This document shows positions 36,901-47,739 of a stretch of 64,000 nucleotides of DNA, piece by piece; the first letter of the stretch is position 1, and every line of letters begins with the position of its first letter. The position numbers and the translations under genes were made by a program. The stretch is from Epiperipatus broadwayi (lineage: Eukaryota; Onychophora; Udeonychophora; Euonychophora; Peripatidae). The notes under the pieces are model-generated. The model made no database searches, was not told where the DNA came from, and saw nothing but the letters and a program-made list of their open reading frames with translations. Location of the stretch: NCBI GenBank assembly GCA_028023455.1, contig JAQFVV010000346.1:64001-128000 (forward strand). The letters are read 5' to 3'.

Positions 36901-38267
36901 GTGCTCTCAGATCCAAGGCTCCTCACTGATGAAGGCCATAAGCCAGAAACTAGTGAGGGATATTGGATGAGTAGGCACTAGATGGGGATTTTATGCACAA
37001 GCCTTCTGGCATCCATTGATTACTCTAGCTTGTTGCATATGGAAATATATATAGTGAGTTTTGCCTGTTTTAATGTTTAGAATTGCATTTTAAGATGTTT
37101 AATCCATAACTATTGAGATAGCCACCCAATACTATAAATGAACATTTAACTATTCTTATTTTGAAAATAAAATAAAAACCTTTCAAATGTTCATCGTCTG
37201 CCAATGATGATTTCTTATTAAATATTTCTGTGGAGGGGACAGGGCGAAAGAGCTTTGCCTTAGAAATTATTTTACCATATATACATTATATAAAGATGAT
37301 TAAATTTCACAGTTCAGAGAATGCTTCAACTTTTGTTCATTTTATGACATTCATAATGTTCTTATACAGTTTGTAGAATAAGTAGAGTTTCGCACAATTT
37401 ATGAAGAGTACATAATGTTATGAATTGGTTTTAATTCAAGATTTTTATTTACTTAAAAATAGTTACATATTTTGACAAAATATGAAAAATATTATGAAGT
37501 TACAACTAACAAGTAAATAGTAATTAATGATTTTCACTAGACTTGCTTGGAGAACATGAAGAATTGCAGAGAATTTGATTTTTGAAACACATTTTTTATT
37601 TGCGCAATATATTTTCCAAGGGCATCTTTTGAATTCATGTCCATTACCAATAGAAAATTGGCAAAATAGAATCCTCATATTGAGGTCTGTAATTGGTATT
37701 TCATTTATAGATAACCCTGAAAATCAACCTCCATGAATTATGCAAAATTCTAAAGATTCTGTAAACTATATAAAAGGGTTATATAATTACTGGAATAAGC
37801 AAGAAATTGCTCATTATGAATTATATGATTTCATCATCTGGCATAACTTATATATAAGTAAAAATTTACTGAATATTTAATGACCTGATTGTAATAGTCT
37901 TTGAAAAATAAATACTTTTAATATAAAATTGTTTTGTAATTATGTTTTGTTTTTAAATGAATACGTGTTACATATGTCAACAGTGCATTAGATTCAAAGA
38001 AAATTAAAAAAAAAAAATGACCAAGCTTTAGAAAAAATTATTTATTAATAAATTGTTATAAAAGAACATTTTACAATAATCAAATTTGGAATTAATAAGT
38101 GAACTGCAATGGTATTTACGATTCTTCAGTTTTTCTAACCAAATTAATGGAATTTCTAATAAGCTAGATTAATTTAATTTACTACAGTTTGCTTTGATAA
38201 TCGTAATAGATTTACAAAATTTATTTATATATATATGAAGTACAATTGCAAATGATTAGAATGATCA
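33980..38267. other. Stretch with only repeats and weak signals
   Basis: Apart from the hairpin at 36652-37072, no gene is recognised. An 88-codon open frame at 34768-35034 (with YRCIQCNKIRQHKKLREEIASHE) is cysteine-bearing but unassignable. A less AT-rich patch at about 35430-35830 includes a CRE-like TTACGTCATCG (about 35724-35734). A minus-strand frame at 37463-37678 has NMRILFCQFSIGNGHE, faintly like a Helitron helicase end. Confidence in all three is low. Confidence 0.4.
36652..37072 (+). mobile_element. Family B full hairpin with 13-bp duplication (B8)
   Basis: ATGTTTAGAATTG at 36639-36651 recurs at 37073-37085. The tail (ACTACCATCTCTTATGCTTG) is on the left. The arms (about 36688-36835 and 36910-37066) are complementary over AATCAATGGATGCCAGAAGG and GTGCATAAAATCCCCATC. 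The right-arm hammerhead has CTGATGA, GGC/GCC and GAAA, but the cleavage region reads CTAGTGAGGG, lacking UC and two stem I bases. The left arm lacks CTGANGA. Confidence 0.8.
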
Positions 38268-38804
38268 CACTTTATTGTGTCCGCAAGTATGACTGGGCAG
38301 CCAGCAAATAAATATATACAATACAAGACTCATTTAGGTAATCAGAATAGCGAATAGTCTGCAACAACTCTATCTCTACAGTTCGCTAATGTTCAATTCC
38401 CTTGATGTACATTCAGGCTGGCTGCTACACAAATGGTTCACAATGGGCTAGGTTTACACATACCTTGGCCTCAGTCCAGTTTAGCTACACACGAACGCTT
38501 TGTAGTATAGCACTGTGACTGGCCTTAAGCTCCTTACAGCTTCTGTCTCTGCAACAGTCTATCAGATACTTCACTTGAAAACCGCTGGAAACTCAACTCT
38601 TCATTCAGCTGCTATCCGGACGGTTTCCTCATGCTACGGTCTCCCGATCTCTGTGGACCTATTCAGCTATGCCCATGAACTACATTTCCACTGAGCGCTG
38701 GACCTTAATTGAAGCACTGATGTGAGATTTCTCCTACCAGAATTGAACAGGAACATCTACTGGAGATGTACACGAATAATGGCCTCACGCAGTTGTTACA
38801 TACT

Positions 38805-38813
38805 CTTTTTATA
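38805..38813 (-). promoter_or_regulatory. TATA box of solo LTR
   Basis: TATAAAAAG on the minus strand, about 230 bp into the LTR and downstream of a CCAAT motif. It would place a transcription start near 38775, typical for the U3/R junction. Confidence 0.5.
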
Positions 38814-38871
38814 GCTTCCTGATAACTGCAACAATTAATTACATTGTCCAATAAGGTAAGGTCTCTTATCT

Positions 38872-38900
38872 AGAAATATTTGCAATCAGCAAATATTTCT
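38872..38900. repeat. Perfect 12-bp inverted repeat in LTR U3
   Basis: AGAAATATTTGC-AATCA-GCAAATATTTCT. It is conserved without change in the second LTR copy (52052-52080), suggesting a bound dimeric site or a structural role. Confidence 0.75.
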
Positions 38901-39045
38901 TGGAATTGTCGATTGCCATTACATTAATGCTTTAATTAAATTCCTCAGTTATCAGTGCACGATCTAAAAACAATCTCTCGAATAAATTCTAGTTTTTCTG
39001 GAGTGCACAAACTTGTATGCAATTTTTACAAAATACAACACACTT

Positions 39046-41590
39046 CAAATGAAAACAAATTAATAGTTACCCATTTTATCACATCTATTAATGATTTTTT
39101 AAAAATAGAACAAATAGATAATCAGCTCCATTATATAAAATTACTTAATTTTTTACATAATTTTGCAAAGATTTATTACTGATTGTCATAAGACATTTAT
39201 TTATCAAAAAATTTATTTTATAAATAGGAATCAATATATTTATAATTTAATTAAAATTGTAAAATATTAAAAAGATATGTCTGTAAATATTTTCATTTGA
39301 AGTATTAAATTACTCTAAATTGTATTCTATTTAAATCTAAATAGTTGTTAATTAATGTTTTTTTTTTTTAAGTTTATCATCTAATAATTTTTTTGGTAAA
39401 TAAACAATAGATGTGTATACGTTAAATCATCCATTTCCAACTAGGTACCCTAAGATACCATAAACACTTCCTAGGGGTACTGCATGATGTAGAAACAAAA
39501 GCTTAATTGAAATAGATACAAATTCATTTATTTTGAAAATGTTATTGAAAAGGATCAACTCCAAATATTTTAAGTCATTATTTTTTAGAAGTTATCATTT
39601 GACACTCTTATTCTGATGCGATTTTTTTTAAAAGAAAAACAAACTTAAATATAATAGTTTCATAAAATGTATAATTTAATAAAATACGTATCACTAATTC
39701 TAATATTTTTATTCTTACTTTTTTTAAAAAAATAAAAATACAATTTATTAAGCAATTGTAAATGTTATTTTATTAAGTTAATCGTTAATTTACTTGTCAA
39801 AAATATAGTGATCAGTTATTTAGTCTTTAAATTTTTAAATGAATCATTTACTTAATTAAAAATTTTATTTATTTTTTAAGATTGTTACAAAAAAAAATCT
39901 CTAAACTAAAACAATTATAAATAAAAAGTTATATTATAAAGGTGTGTAGATGTGGTGATTGGTGTTCACCATAACCATGATGTGAAGTTTGAATCTGAAA
40001 ATTTCTTCAGATAGTTGTTCATAATCAACCAAATTAGCTATCTAATTATTGTTTGCAAAAATGAGCATCTAGCTAATTTTAATTTTAAAGAACAGATAAA
40101 AAAAGAAAAATATAAGATTTCTCGTTAACTATCAGTGAAAAGACTGAGCAAACCTTTGCTTTGCAGGAGTTATTTAAAGCTATTTTTACATATATGTGTT
40201 CTTTTATAAAAATTAATTCTGAAAGTAAAAACATAAATTAAATATTTTTTTATCTAATTTTTAAAGCTTTTCAACACTTCTTTCAGTCTTCTTTGATTAA
40301 TTACATCAAATATTTAAAAAAATTACACTCCTCCACGTTTTATTGTCTGTCATCATATTTATTTGCCAAATTATACGAAAGCATGGGGATGGATCATATG
40401 ACCTTTTTGCAACACAGTTATATTTAGATGGCCCTCAAAAGCTACAGTCTTGACCAGAGTATTTGAATTGAGGAAGAAATTGTATCAATATTTTCAAAAA
40501 TATAGCAAACTATACTTAATTAATATTTATCAGCATCTAAACAAGCTGAGCTCAAGCATGTAGGGAAATAAAGAAAATATTTTAATCTGCACTTAAAATC
40601 AAACTCATTTTTAAAGATAATTTTGAAATGTTTTCTCATCTTCTGGGCCAAGCTGTTTAGATGAATCAAGGAATCGCACAACACATCCAAAATCATTTGG
40701 GAGCTCTAGAAGTATATCTGTCCTAATAGTATCTTTCTTTAACAATATCCTTGTATGACTGGATAAGAAACCCATTTTCTGAAATGCTATAAAAGCCAGA
40801 AAATCCAAATTTGCAAGAGAAGAAAAAATTGACAGAAATGCAATATGACCACACACAGGATGAAATTCATGGACATCCCTCGAAGAAGAATATCATTCAG
40901 TTTCAGACAAAGCCCTCAATCTCTTATATGTGTGAAACAATAATTTTCTTATGTAATAATGGTGAAGAACAAAAGTAGAACTGCTTTCTTTCTCTCAAGG
41001 ACGAACTTCATTTATCCAAAATTAATCACCAAGAATAAAACAACTGGGCAAAAATAAGCAATGTATCACATTAAAATATAGTAATAACATAAACTCTCAT
41101 TTTAATTCCACATATATAAAACATTAGAACTTGATAATAAAAAGATTGTTTTTTTTTGTGTGTTATTTTGTAAAGAAAATATATTAGGTTTTTTTTTGTA
41201 ATCTAACGTAGCACCATTAGAACTAAATCCTTTAAATTTAGTATTACACTATTTTAATTTAAATTACATTCATATTCACAACATTAATAAATGAACAGAA
41301 ACTTAACAGTTATAAAGTGTTATGTCTAACACATATCTAAGAATTACAAAGTAAATCAAGTATAAGGAAATTAGGTGGTTTACTCAAAGATACTCTGAGA
41401 TATGAGGTCAAGGGTACCTCGATGTCGAAAAGATTGGGAAACGCTGTTAAATTATTCTAATTATTATTAGTTTAACATTCTATTTCTTACCTAATTCTCC
41501 CAATCTAAATATTCTAACATGTGTAATATTTCTTTCATATTGTTAAAATTTTTAACTTTATTGTTTTTTTAATTTTATTTTCTCATTTCT
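39046..41590. other. Stretch without a firm gene
   Basis: AT-rich. On the minus strand 40611-40856 an 81-codon frame ending FGCVVRFLDSSKQLGPEDEKTFQNYL has codon-like composition and an upstream acceptor-like CTTTTATAG. I recognise no family, and it may be an exon or a repeat remnant. A tRNA-like patch (GTGGTGATTGGTGTTC...GTTTGAATC) is at about 39945-40000. Confidence 0.3.
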
Positions 41591-41945
41591 TGTTTTTTTT
41601 TTCAGATACTCTAATCCTTCTTCTGTTTTATTCATTTTGTTTGCAGTGTTTTTAATCATTCTAAGGTAATCAATATATTTACTAATATAAAATTTAAAAA
41701 AATAAATAAAAATAATGTATTAATTTCTTAATGTTAAGATGCTCTATTGGATTTCTTCCTTTTCTTCTCTTCCTTCCTCTCCGTTCCTTTTTCCCTCTCT
41801 TCATTTCTTCCCTACCTTTCTTTTTCCTTGTTTTCCTTCCTTTCCTCTCTTTCTTTTCTTTCATTTCTTTTTTGTTTTGTAATTTAAAAATTTTTGTCTT
41901 TATTGTTTGTACTTGTTTTTTAAATTTCTCGTGTTTTTCTTTTTT
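41590..41945 (+). repeat. Dispersed pyrimidine-rich repeat, copy 1
   Basis: The order TTTTTTTTCAG, ...TACTAATAT..., TTAATTTCTTAATG.TAAG, a C/T-rich block, CTCTCTTTCTTTTCTTTCATTTC, TTTTTGTCTTTATTGTTT, TTTTTTTCAG is shared with 49750-50070. The arrangement indicates a duplicated segment and not chance pyrimidine richness. The Phe/Leu/Ser frame at 41731-41964 is a by-product. Confidence 0.65.
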
Positions 41946-42109
41946 CAGAAATCTTGATTTTTAAATTATTTTTAATCATAAAAATGTATAAATAATTTAG
42001 GTACTATGATATTTAGGTTAGTATCTATTTTTTTAAATTATACATAACTATAATTTTTATCCATAACATTAATTATGACACTGATTAATTTATCCATAAT
42101 ATTATAAAA

Positions 42110-42347
42110 GATCACATGCTTGCTCAATACTGTTATTAAAACAGGCAAAACTCTCCATACCGTAGTGCCACTCAGTGCAAGCCAGATCCAAGGCTCCTCA
42201 CTGATGAAAGCCTCAAGCTAGAAACTAGTCTGGGGATATTGGATGAGTAAGCACTAGATAGGGATTTTATGCACAAGCCTTCTGGCATCCATTGATTACT
42301 CTGGCTTGCACTGAGTTGCATTACTGTATGGAGAGTTTTGCATGTTT
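42110..42347 (+). mobile_element. Family B element with 13-bp duplication and intact ribozyme (B9)
   Basis: TAATATTATAAAA at 42097-42109 recurs at 42348-42360. The tail (GATCACATGCTTGCTCAATACTG) is on the left. The left arm is shortened to its end (AAACAGGCAAAACTCTCCATACCGTAGTGCCACTCAGTGCAAGCC). The right arm is complete and carries a hammerhead at 42195-42236. Confidence 0.82.
42195..42236 (+). ncRNA. Hammerhead ribozyme candidate, family B, core intact
   Basis: In order: stem I TCCTCA, CTGATGA (42201-42207), stem II AGC-CTCAA-GCT flanked by an A-A mismatch, GAAA (42221-42224), stem III ACTAGT (self-complementary), UC cleavage site at 42229-42230, and TGGGGA completing six stem I pairs. The palindromic stem III suits a dimeric hammerhead, as known for retroelement-encoded minimal type I ribozymes. 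The A-A at the base of stem II is the main doubt. Confidence 0.62.
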
Positions 42348-42622
42348 TAATATTATAAAAACTTATTACAATTCATAATCCAGTGAAAAAATCTTCAAAC
42401 AGTTTATGTAAACCTATTCACATTCATATATAATGCACTTATTTTCTAATATTAGATAAGATTTCTTAAAAAATAAATAAATTTAATTCATTGCTTATAT
42501 TTGCTTAATTAAGATGATAAAAAATCAAGTCAGATGTCACATGACCTAATTTTAATAAAGCTCCTATTTATAAATATAGAGTTTGCAAAACAAACTCTTA
42601 ACAAGCTTTGAGAATATCCTCA

Positions 42623-42662
42623 ACCCCAGACCGGTTTCTGCATCTAGCATCATCAGTGAGGT
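42623..42662 (-). ncRNA. Hammerhead ribozyme, PLE pseudo-LTR, all core positions match
   Basis: Minus strand: ACCTCA, CTGATGA (42656-42650), stem II TGC-TAGAT-GCA, GAAA (42638-42635), stem III ACCGGT (perfect palindrome), UC (42630-42629), TGGGGT pairing six bases with ACCTCA. Only 40 nt long. Every conserved position of the minimal type I hammerhead is present. The two-pair monomer stem III suggests cleavage as a dimer or tandem transcript. Confidence 0.75.
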
Positions 42663-42991
42663 GCCAGAATATTCATTAGATTAAAATTACTAGGACAAGC
42701 CCAGCACTTTATCTAATGTATAACTATTGAGAAGAAAATCTGAAACCTTCAGATATTTATATGTCTAAAAATCTAGCTATCTAATTCAAATAGCTATATG
42801 GGACTGAACTAAGTTCAGATACACCATATATTAATAACTTTAGCAATATAAAATCGCCAAAGCCTCAATAGCAAAAAATAAAATGATAAAAAAATCAAGA
42901 CAGATATCACATGACCTAATTTAATAAATCTCGCATTTACAAATATACAGTTCGCAAAACAAACTCTTAACAAGCTTTGAGAATATCCTCA

Positions 42992-43031
42992 ACCCCAGAC
43001 CAGTTTCTGCATCTAGCGTCGTCAGTGAGGT
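42992..43031 (-). ncRNA. Hammerhead ribozyme, PLE pseudo-LTR, second copy
   Basis: ACCTCA, CTGACGA, CGC-TAGAT-GCA (outer C-A mismatch), GAAA, ACTGGT, UC, TGGGGT. The core is intact with a weakened stem II and a G-U containing stem III. Confidence 0.68.
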
Positions 43032-43122
43032 GCCAGGATATTCATTAGATTAAAAATACTAGGACAAACCCAGCACTTTATCTAATGTATAACTATTTAG
43101 AAGAAAATCTGAAACCTTCAGA

Positions 43123-43156
43123 CTGACGATGCTAGATGCAGAAACCGGTCTGGGGT
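43123..43156 (+). ncRNA. Hammerhead missing its 5' stem I strand
   Basis: CTGACGA, TGC-TAGAT-GCA, GAAA, ACCGGT, UC and TGGGGT are present. The five-prime partner of stem I is replaced by CCTTCAGA from the neighbouring inverted unit, so the fold cannot close. Confidence 0.55.
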
Positions 43157-43591
43157 TGAGGGTATTCTCAAAGCTTGTTAAGAGTTTGTTTTGCGAATTC
43201 TATATTTGTAAATACGAGCTTTATTAAAATTAGGCCATGTGACATCTGACTTGATTTTTTTATCATTTTATTTTTTGCTATTGAGGCTTTGGTGATTTTA
43301 TATTGCTAAAACTATTAATGTAATAAATTGTTTTTCTCTTCACTAGTAAAATTGTAATTATAAGTATGCAACTTTTTTTTTTTTTCACAATAAACAGCGA
43401 AGCTATAATTTTACTCTAATTTATAATAGCTTTGCTAAGCGCTTTCAAGATTTCATGTTTGAATCTCATACTCATAGCTTTGTAACTAATGATTGTTATG
43501 ATTATGCAAATGCGTTTGAATTTTTAATTAGTCCATTGTTAAGAGAGAGCAAAACATGCCTCTAATTCTATTAATGGCATTAATGTCATTT

Positions 43592-45328
43592 CTATATAGA
43601 AAGCTTGTTTAACTTTTCTTTTGGCGTCATTTTTTTTTCTGTACAAATTATTTGGGCAGAACTAGGTTCAAATACATGGCCTGTAGCTGCTTGGTGGTCC
43701 CAGAATACGGACGATCCTTCATTTTTATTTTTGACCCTATTGTAGACATGCCTATGTTGATAAATTCTTGTGTTTAGGTTAGCCCGAGTCTCACCATAAT
43801 ATGATGCATGGCAGCCTAATTGAGAGCATGCCATTTTATAGACCACATGAGGGGCTTGATCTCTATCTGTTTTATCTTTAGCATTATTTATCAGCCGGTT
43901 AGTGTTGGGAGGTGTTCTGAAACTAAATTTAAAATTGTGAGCCAATGTTTTTGCAATATTTGGTGTTACATTAGGTACAAAAGGAATTGTTAGGTATTTC
44001 ATTTTGTCTTTAGGCAATTTATTTCTTAGTTTTCTATAAAATATTTTTATTTTCTGATTGATTGTATTAGGTTTGAAGCCTATGTTAGTCATTTCCTTTG
44101 TATATTTATCTATATTGTTTTTTCTATCTGCTATATATTTACATAATTGGTGATTTCTAAAAAGGAATGCATTCATACCTGCCCATTTATATGTGTTGGG
44201 GGTGTTAGATTTTGGACTTGTGTAACCTCGTATGTGCAGTGGTTTAATCATCATTTTATAATCCAGGTGTGTATTCTCTCTTTTTATTAACAAGTCTAGG
44301 TATTTTATTTCTTGTTCCTTGTTTTCCTCTGTTCTACTAAGGGTTAATCCTGAGATGGCTTGAAATTTATTTTGTATGATAATAGTGGTGGAAGGTTTTG
44401 CTGCAATAAAAATGTCATCAACATATCGAGAATATAGAAAGTTGGATCCATTGTGAAATATTTTGGAAGAATTTGGTTCTCATAATGGTTTATGACAACA
44501 CTAGCACCAAATCCACTCATAGGCAGTCCCATGGGCCAACCATCATTCATCACATACCACTTGTTTTCAAATTTAGCAACTATGTTGTTATCCAGCCACT
44601 TCAAAAATTCTATTATAAAATCAATTCGATTTTTTGGATAATTTTTCTTAATTAATTCATCTTTGATGATGGTAATGGATTTATTTCTGTTAATAGAGCC
44701 ATAAAGTTCATTAACATCGCATACAGTCATTTTGTGTTCCAAATTTATTTTAGCATTTTTTATTCTTTCCACGAATTCAAATGAAGATTTGATAGTGTGG
44801 TTTCCAAATCCCAGGGAATCTATAAGCCATAGGTTAATCATTTTTGCAGTTTGGAAATAGTGGACGCCTCCAAAGTCGATCATTAATCTAAGAGGAGAGT
44901 TTTCTTTATGCAATTTTATGTTGGCAAACATTCTAGGAGGTATGGAAGATGATGGATATATTCGAAAATATTCAGCCCTAGACAATGTTTTATCTTTATG
45001 AGACCTTAATATATTGGATATAAATCTATCTTTGTTGATTTTATTATTGTTTTCAATTATGCACGTGAACTTAAGTTTATTGCTGTTCTTCCATTTTGTT
45101 TATATACTCAGCTCTTGAAATCAAGACGAATCTATTGCTTTTATCTTCTTTGATGCATACAATTGAGTTACTTTCTAGAAATTGTTTAGTTTTATTAATT
45201 TTAACATTCCAATTGTTATGTTTGGGTAGTAAATTTTTATGTTTAATAATTTTTACAACCTGTTCGATAACTTTATCTCTGCTGGGTTCGTTTATAAGAC
45301 CAGCCTCGACATCCGCAATAATTTCCAT
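43592..45328 (-). pseudogene. PLE reverse transcriptase with GIY-YIG endonuclease, two frameshifts
   Basis: The single 1.7-kb gene is read in three segments. First, 45328-45077 holds the N-terminal RT part (SIVCIKEDKSNRFVLISRAEYINKM). Second, 45075 to about 44455 covers the RT palm and fingers, including PRMFANIKLHKE, LRLMIDFGG, VCDVNELYGSI and GWPMGLPMSG. Third, about 44455-43592 has SRYVDDIFIA with the catalytic YVDD, a linker, and the C-terminal endonuclease (CSQLGCHASYYGETRANL...RIYQHR...WDHQAATGH). The first and third segments share a frame, so two indels (about 45076 and 44459) offset each other. A 5' truncation at about 45348 removes the start. This is the canonical EN-positive PLE domain order: RT then GIY-YIG. 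Plus-strand frames here are shadows. Inactive as it stands but only lightly damaged. Confidence 0.9.
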
Positions 45329-45348
45329 TTTTGGCCTTGTCCACTGAC

Positions 45349-45900
45349 CAAATAATTTGTACAGAAAAAAATGACGCCAAAAGAAAAGTTAAAGAAGTTT
45401 TCTATATAGCAAATGACATTAATGCCATTAATAGAAGAGAGGCATGTTTTGCTCTCTCTAAACAATGGACTAATTAAAATTCAAATGCATTTGCATAATC
45501 ATAACAATCATTAGTTACAAAGCTATGAGTATGAGATTCAAACATGAAATCTCAAAAGTGCTTAGCAAAGCTGTTATAAATTAGAGTAAAATTATAGCTT
45601 CACTATTTAATGCGAAAAAAAAAAGCCGCATACTTATAATTAAAACTATTAATGTATGGTGTATCTGAACTTAGTTCAGTCCGATATGGCTATTTGAGTT
45701 AGATAGTTGGATTTTTAGACATATGGATGTCTGAAGGTTTCAGGTTTTCTTCTCAATAGTTATACATTAGATAAAGTGATGGGCTTGTTCTAGTATTTTT
45801 AATCTAATGAATATCCTGGCACCTCACTGACGACGCTAGATGCAAAAACCGGTCTGGGGTTGAGGATATTCTCAAAGCTTGTTAAGAGTTTGTTTTGCCC
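45349..45900 (+). repeat. 5'-truncated plus-oriented PLE 3' end
   Basis: It starts within the endonuclease C-terminus (QIICTEKKMTPKEKLKKFSI then stop, 45350-45411) and continues through the 3' flank into a pseudo-LTR with a mutated ribozyme. It ends GTTTGTTTTGCCC at 45900, abutting the target-site duplication. Against the minus copy, differences are few, so the two are close in age. Confidence 0.78.
45821..45860 (+). ncRNA. Hammerhead remnant, PLE right pseudo-LTR (G12 changed)
   Basis: ACCTCA, CTGACGA, CGC-TAGAT-GCA, then AAAA where GAAA is required, ACCGGT, UC, TGGGGT. Loss of G12, a catalytic base, predicts no cleavage. Confidence 0.6.
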
Positions 45901-45909
45901 AATTAAGAA

Positions 45910-47735
45910 ATGTTGCATGTGTGTGATGTATAAAAAAATACTTATAAACTATTCTCATATTTGTTGTTTAATTAATTGCTTTAAAATTAGTAATTGAGTG
46001 AAAAAATATAAATTTAAAATCATCATCTGTTTTGATTATGGAAAAATTTTGCATTTACATTTTGTAGGAACTACAATGTACGCAGCTTTTGTTTTGCTAT
46101 CTTGAATATTAAAATTTGCTATATTTTCTTTACACCAATTTTTGAATAGAATCACAATTCGTTTTGATTTTTAGCTTGTAATTATGTATCAATAAATATT
46201 CATACAGCTTATAAATAAAATAAACTTCTTCATAAAATAATGTGTTATGGATATGGTATTGTTTAATTACATTATTTTACAATAGGTGGCAGATATGGGG
46301 AATGGAAAATAAAGTGGTTAACAGGTTTATCTGGGCATAATTGCTGAGATACTCTTGACTTCGTTTAAGGAGAAGCCACAATACATCACATGAAATGTTT
46401 GTCACATTATACCAATTTTTTTTTTATTAAATTTTTAGAATAGAATCAAAAATCTTTTGCTTTTGGACTAGTTTCACAGTTGTAAACTTCATATATGGTT
46501 TAAGGATTAGTTTTAATTTTTTTATAAAACTGTGTTATGAATATTAAACTCTGACCAAGTGATTATTCTTTTTTAATCAAAGTTAAAGAAATAATGATCT
46601 GATATTTTTTTCTGTTTTATTTTTCAAGTTCATGGAAATAAATTTTTAACATAAAATTGCAAGTTTATTAATTTTATATGTAATATGCAATTAAGAATTA
46701 ATATAGATTACAAGTATTCATGTTATATTCAGTTTTTAAGTTGATTATCAACTATATCTGTAACGTATACGCTATTGAATGTTAGTGTTCTAAAAGCATT
46801 TGAAAAAAAGAACAGTTTGAATTTATGTACGTCAAATTAATATTATAATTTTTTTTTCTAATGTTATTCCATTCATTTTAAAAACCTAATTCTAACTACT
46901 GATTATTTTTTAGTTTTTCCTCCTTACTTCTCTTGATTTGAATAAACAAGATTTTTTTATGAATACTTCATCAGATTCAGTTTGAATTTTCATTTGAAAA
47001 TGTAAATGAACAATCACTTCTAAAGATTTTTGAGAAAAAAAAAAGATGTTGACCAGGAATATGATATCTTTAAATAAGGTATTTTTTTTAAAGAGAAGTA
47101 CCATTTATTTACTACCATATGTCAACAATTATCAGTCTTAATAATATATTCCTATTTTATGTATGATTGTGTGTCAAATATCCATACAAATAACGATAAT
47201 AATGTTTAAGTGTTACCATATTACGATAAAATGGAGATATTTGTTTTTATATTTTGACAAGAATAAACATTAATACTTGTGAGAATTAATAATTTATGGT
47301 CCTATAGATATATGTATTAAATATGGAAGTTAAATTTTATGTGAACAAATCATTTATAATAAACTAAGTTATGAATTAAAAAACATGGCCTTAACATATT
47401 TATCTTTTTCTTTTCATATTCAGTTTTAAAAAAAGACTAAATATCTTGCCCCCCCCCCTTCCAACATAATTTTGTTATTAGCAATTTTACTTTCAAATTT
47501 AAAAGCATACTTGCAAAGTGAATCTTTTTTTTTCTTTTTAGTAAAGTGAAGTATGTTTTTAATTGACTTTAAAAAAATTCTTAAAATGTTCAGGATTTTC
47601 AATTTGTTAAAATTAAAAACGAATTTCTAGTTTTTGTTACATCTCTCATGATATGCATAACAAAGTAGTTTTAAAGGAATTGTATAACTGCTTAGCTCTG
47701 CATACATTTTATTATATCTCAACTTATCTTCAACA
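45910..47735. other. Stretch without a recognised gene
   Basis: AT-rich with short homopolymer runs, including C-run at about 47448-47457. No domain, RNA gene or paired repeat was seen. Confidence 0.45.
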
Positions 47736-47739
47736 AATG

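Larger units (their letters stand above)
38273..39040 (-). repeat. Solo LTR, family L1, copy 1 (768 bp)
   Basis: On the minus strand it runs from TGTTGTATTTTG to ...GACACAATA. The 5-bp duplication AAGTG (CACTT on plus) lies at 38268-38272 and 39041-39045. It contains a CCAATAAGG-like CCAAT site, a TATAAAAAG box (minus strand, 38805-38813), and a perfect inverted repeat at 38872-38900. The sister copy at 51899-52778 ends in TG...CA with its own duplication, which fixes the boundaries. No internal genes: it arose by recombination between two LTRs. Confidence 0.82.
42515..43375 (-). repeat. PLE pseudo-LTR array at 3' side
   Basis: The unit ATATGGTGTATCTGAACTTAG ... ribozyme ... AACTC.TA.ATTT...GTCATGTGA(C/T)ATCTG ... 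TTTTGCTATTGAGGCTTTGG occurs twice in direct orientation (minus), with ribozymes at 42623-42662 and 42992-43031. It is followed by an inverted partial unit from 43122 to about 43315 starting exactly at the ribozyme core. Copies differ by scattered point changes. Confidence 0.78.
42515..45900 (-). mobile_element. Penelope-like element (PLE), composite of inverted copies
   Basis: AATTAAGA at 42507-42514 recurs at 45901-45908, an 8-bp target-site duplication around the whole unit. From the right: a plus-oriented, 5'-truncated copy (about 45349-45900) meets head-to-head a minus-oriented copy whose RT-endonuclease gene spans 45328-43592. Its 3' flank (43591-42515) contains two direct pseudo-LTR units plus one inverted piece. 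Inverted repeats 43380-43655 and 45355-45640 include the last codons of the gene. Mixed direct and inverted pseudo-LTRs and a short tail are known PLE features. The pseudo-LTRs carry type I hammerhead ribozymes, also established for PLEs. Confidence 0.85.

Noticed and set aside
37463-37690. Helitron helicase C-terminus (NMRILFCQFSIGNGHE)
   Set aside because: Only one short motif resembles it; flanking helicase motifs were not found.
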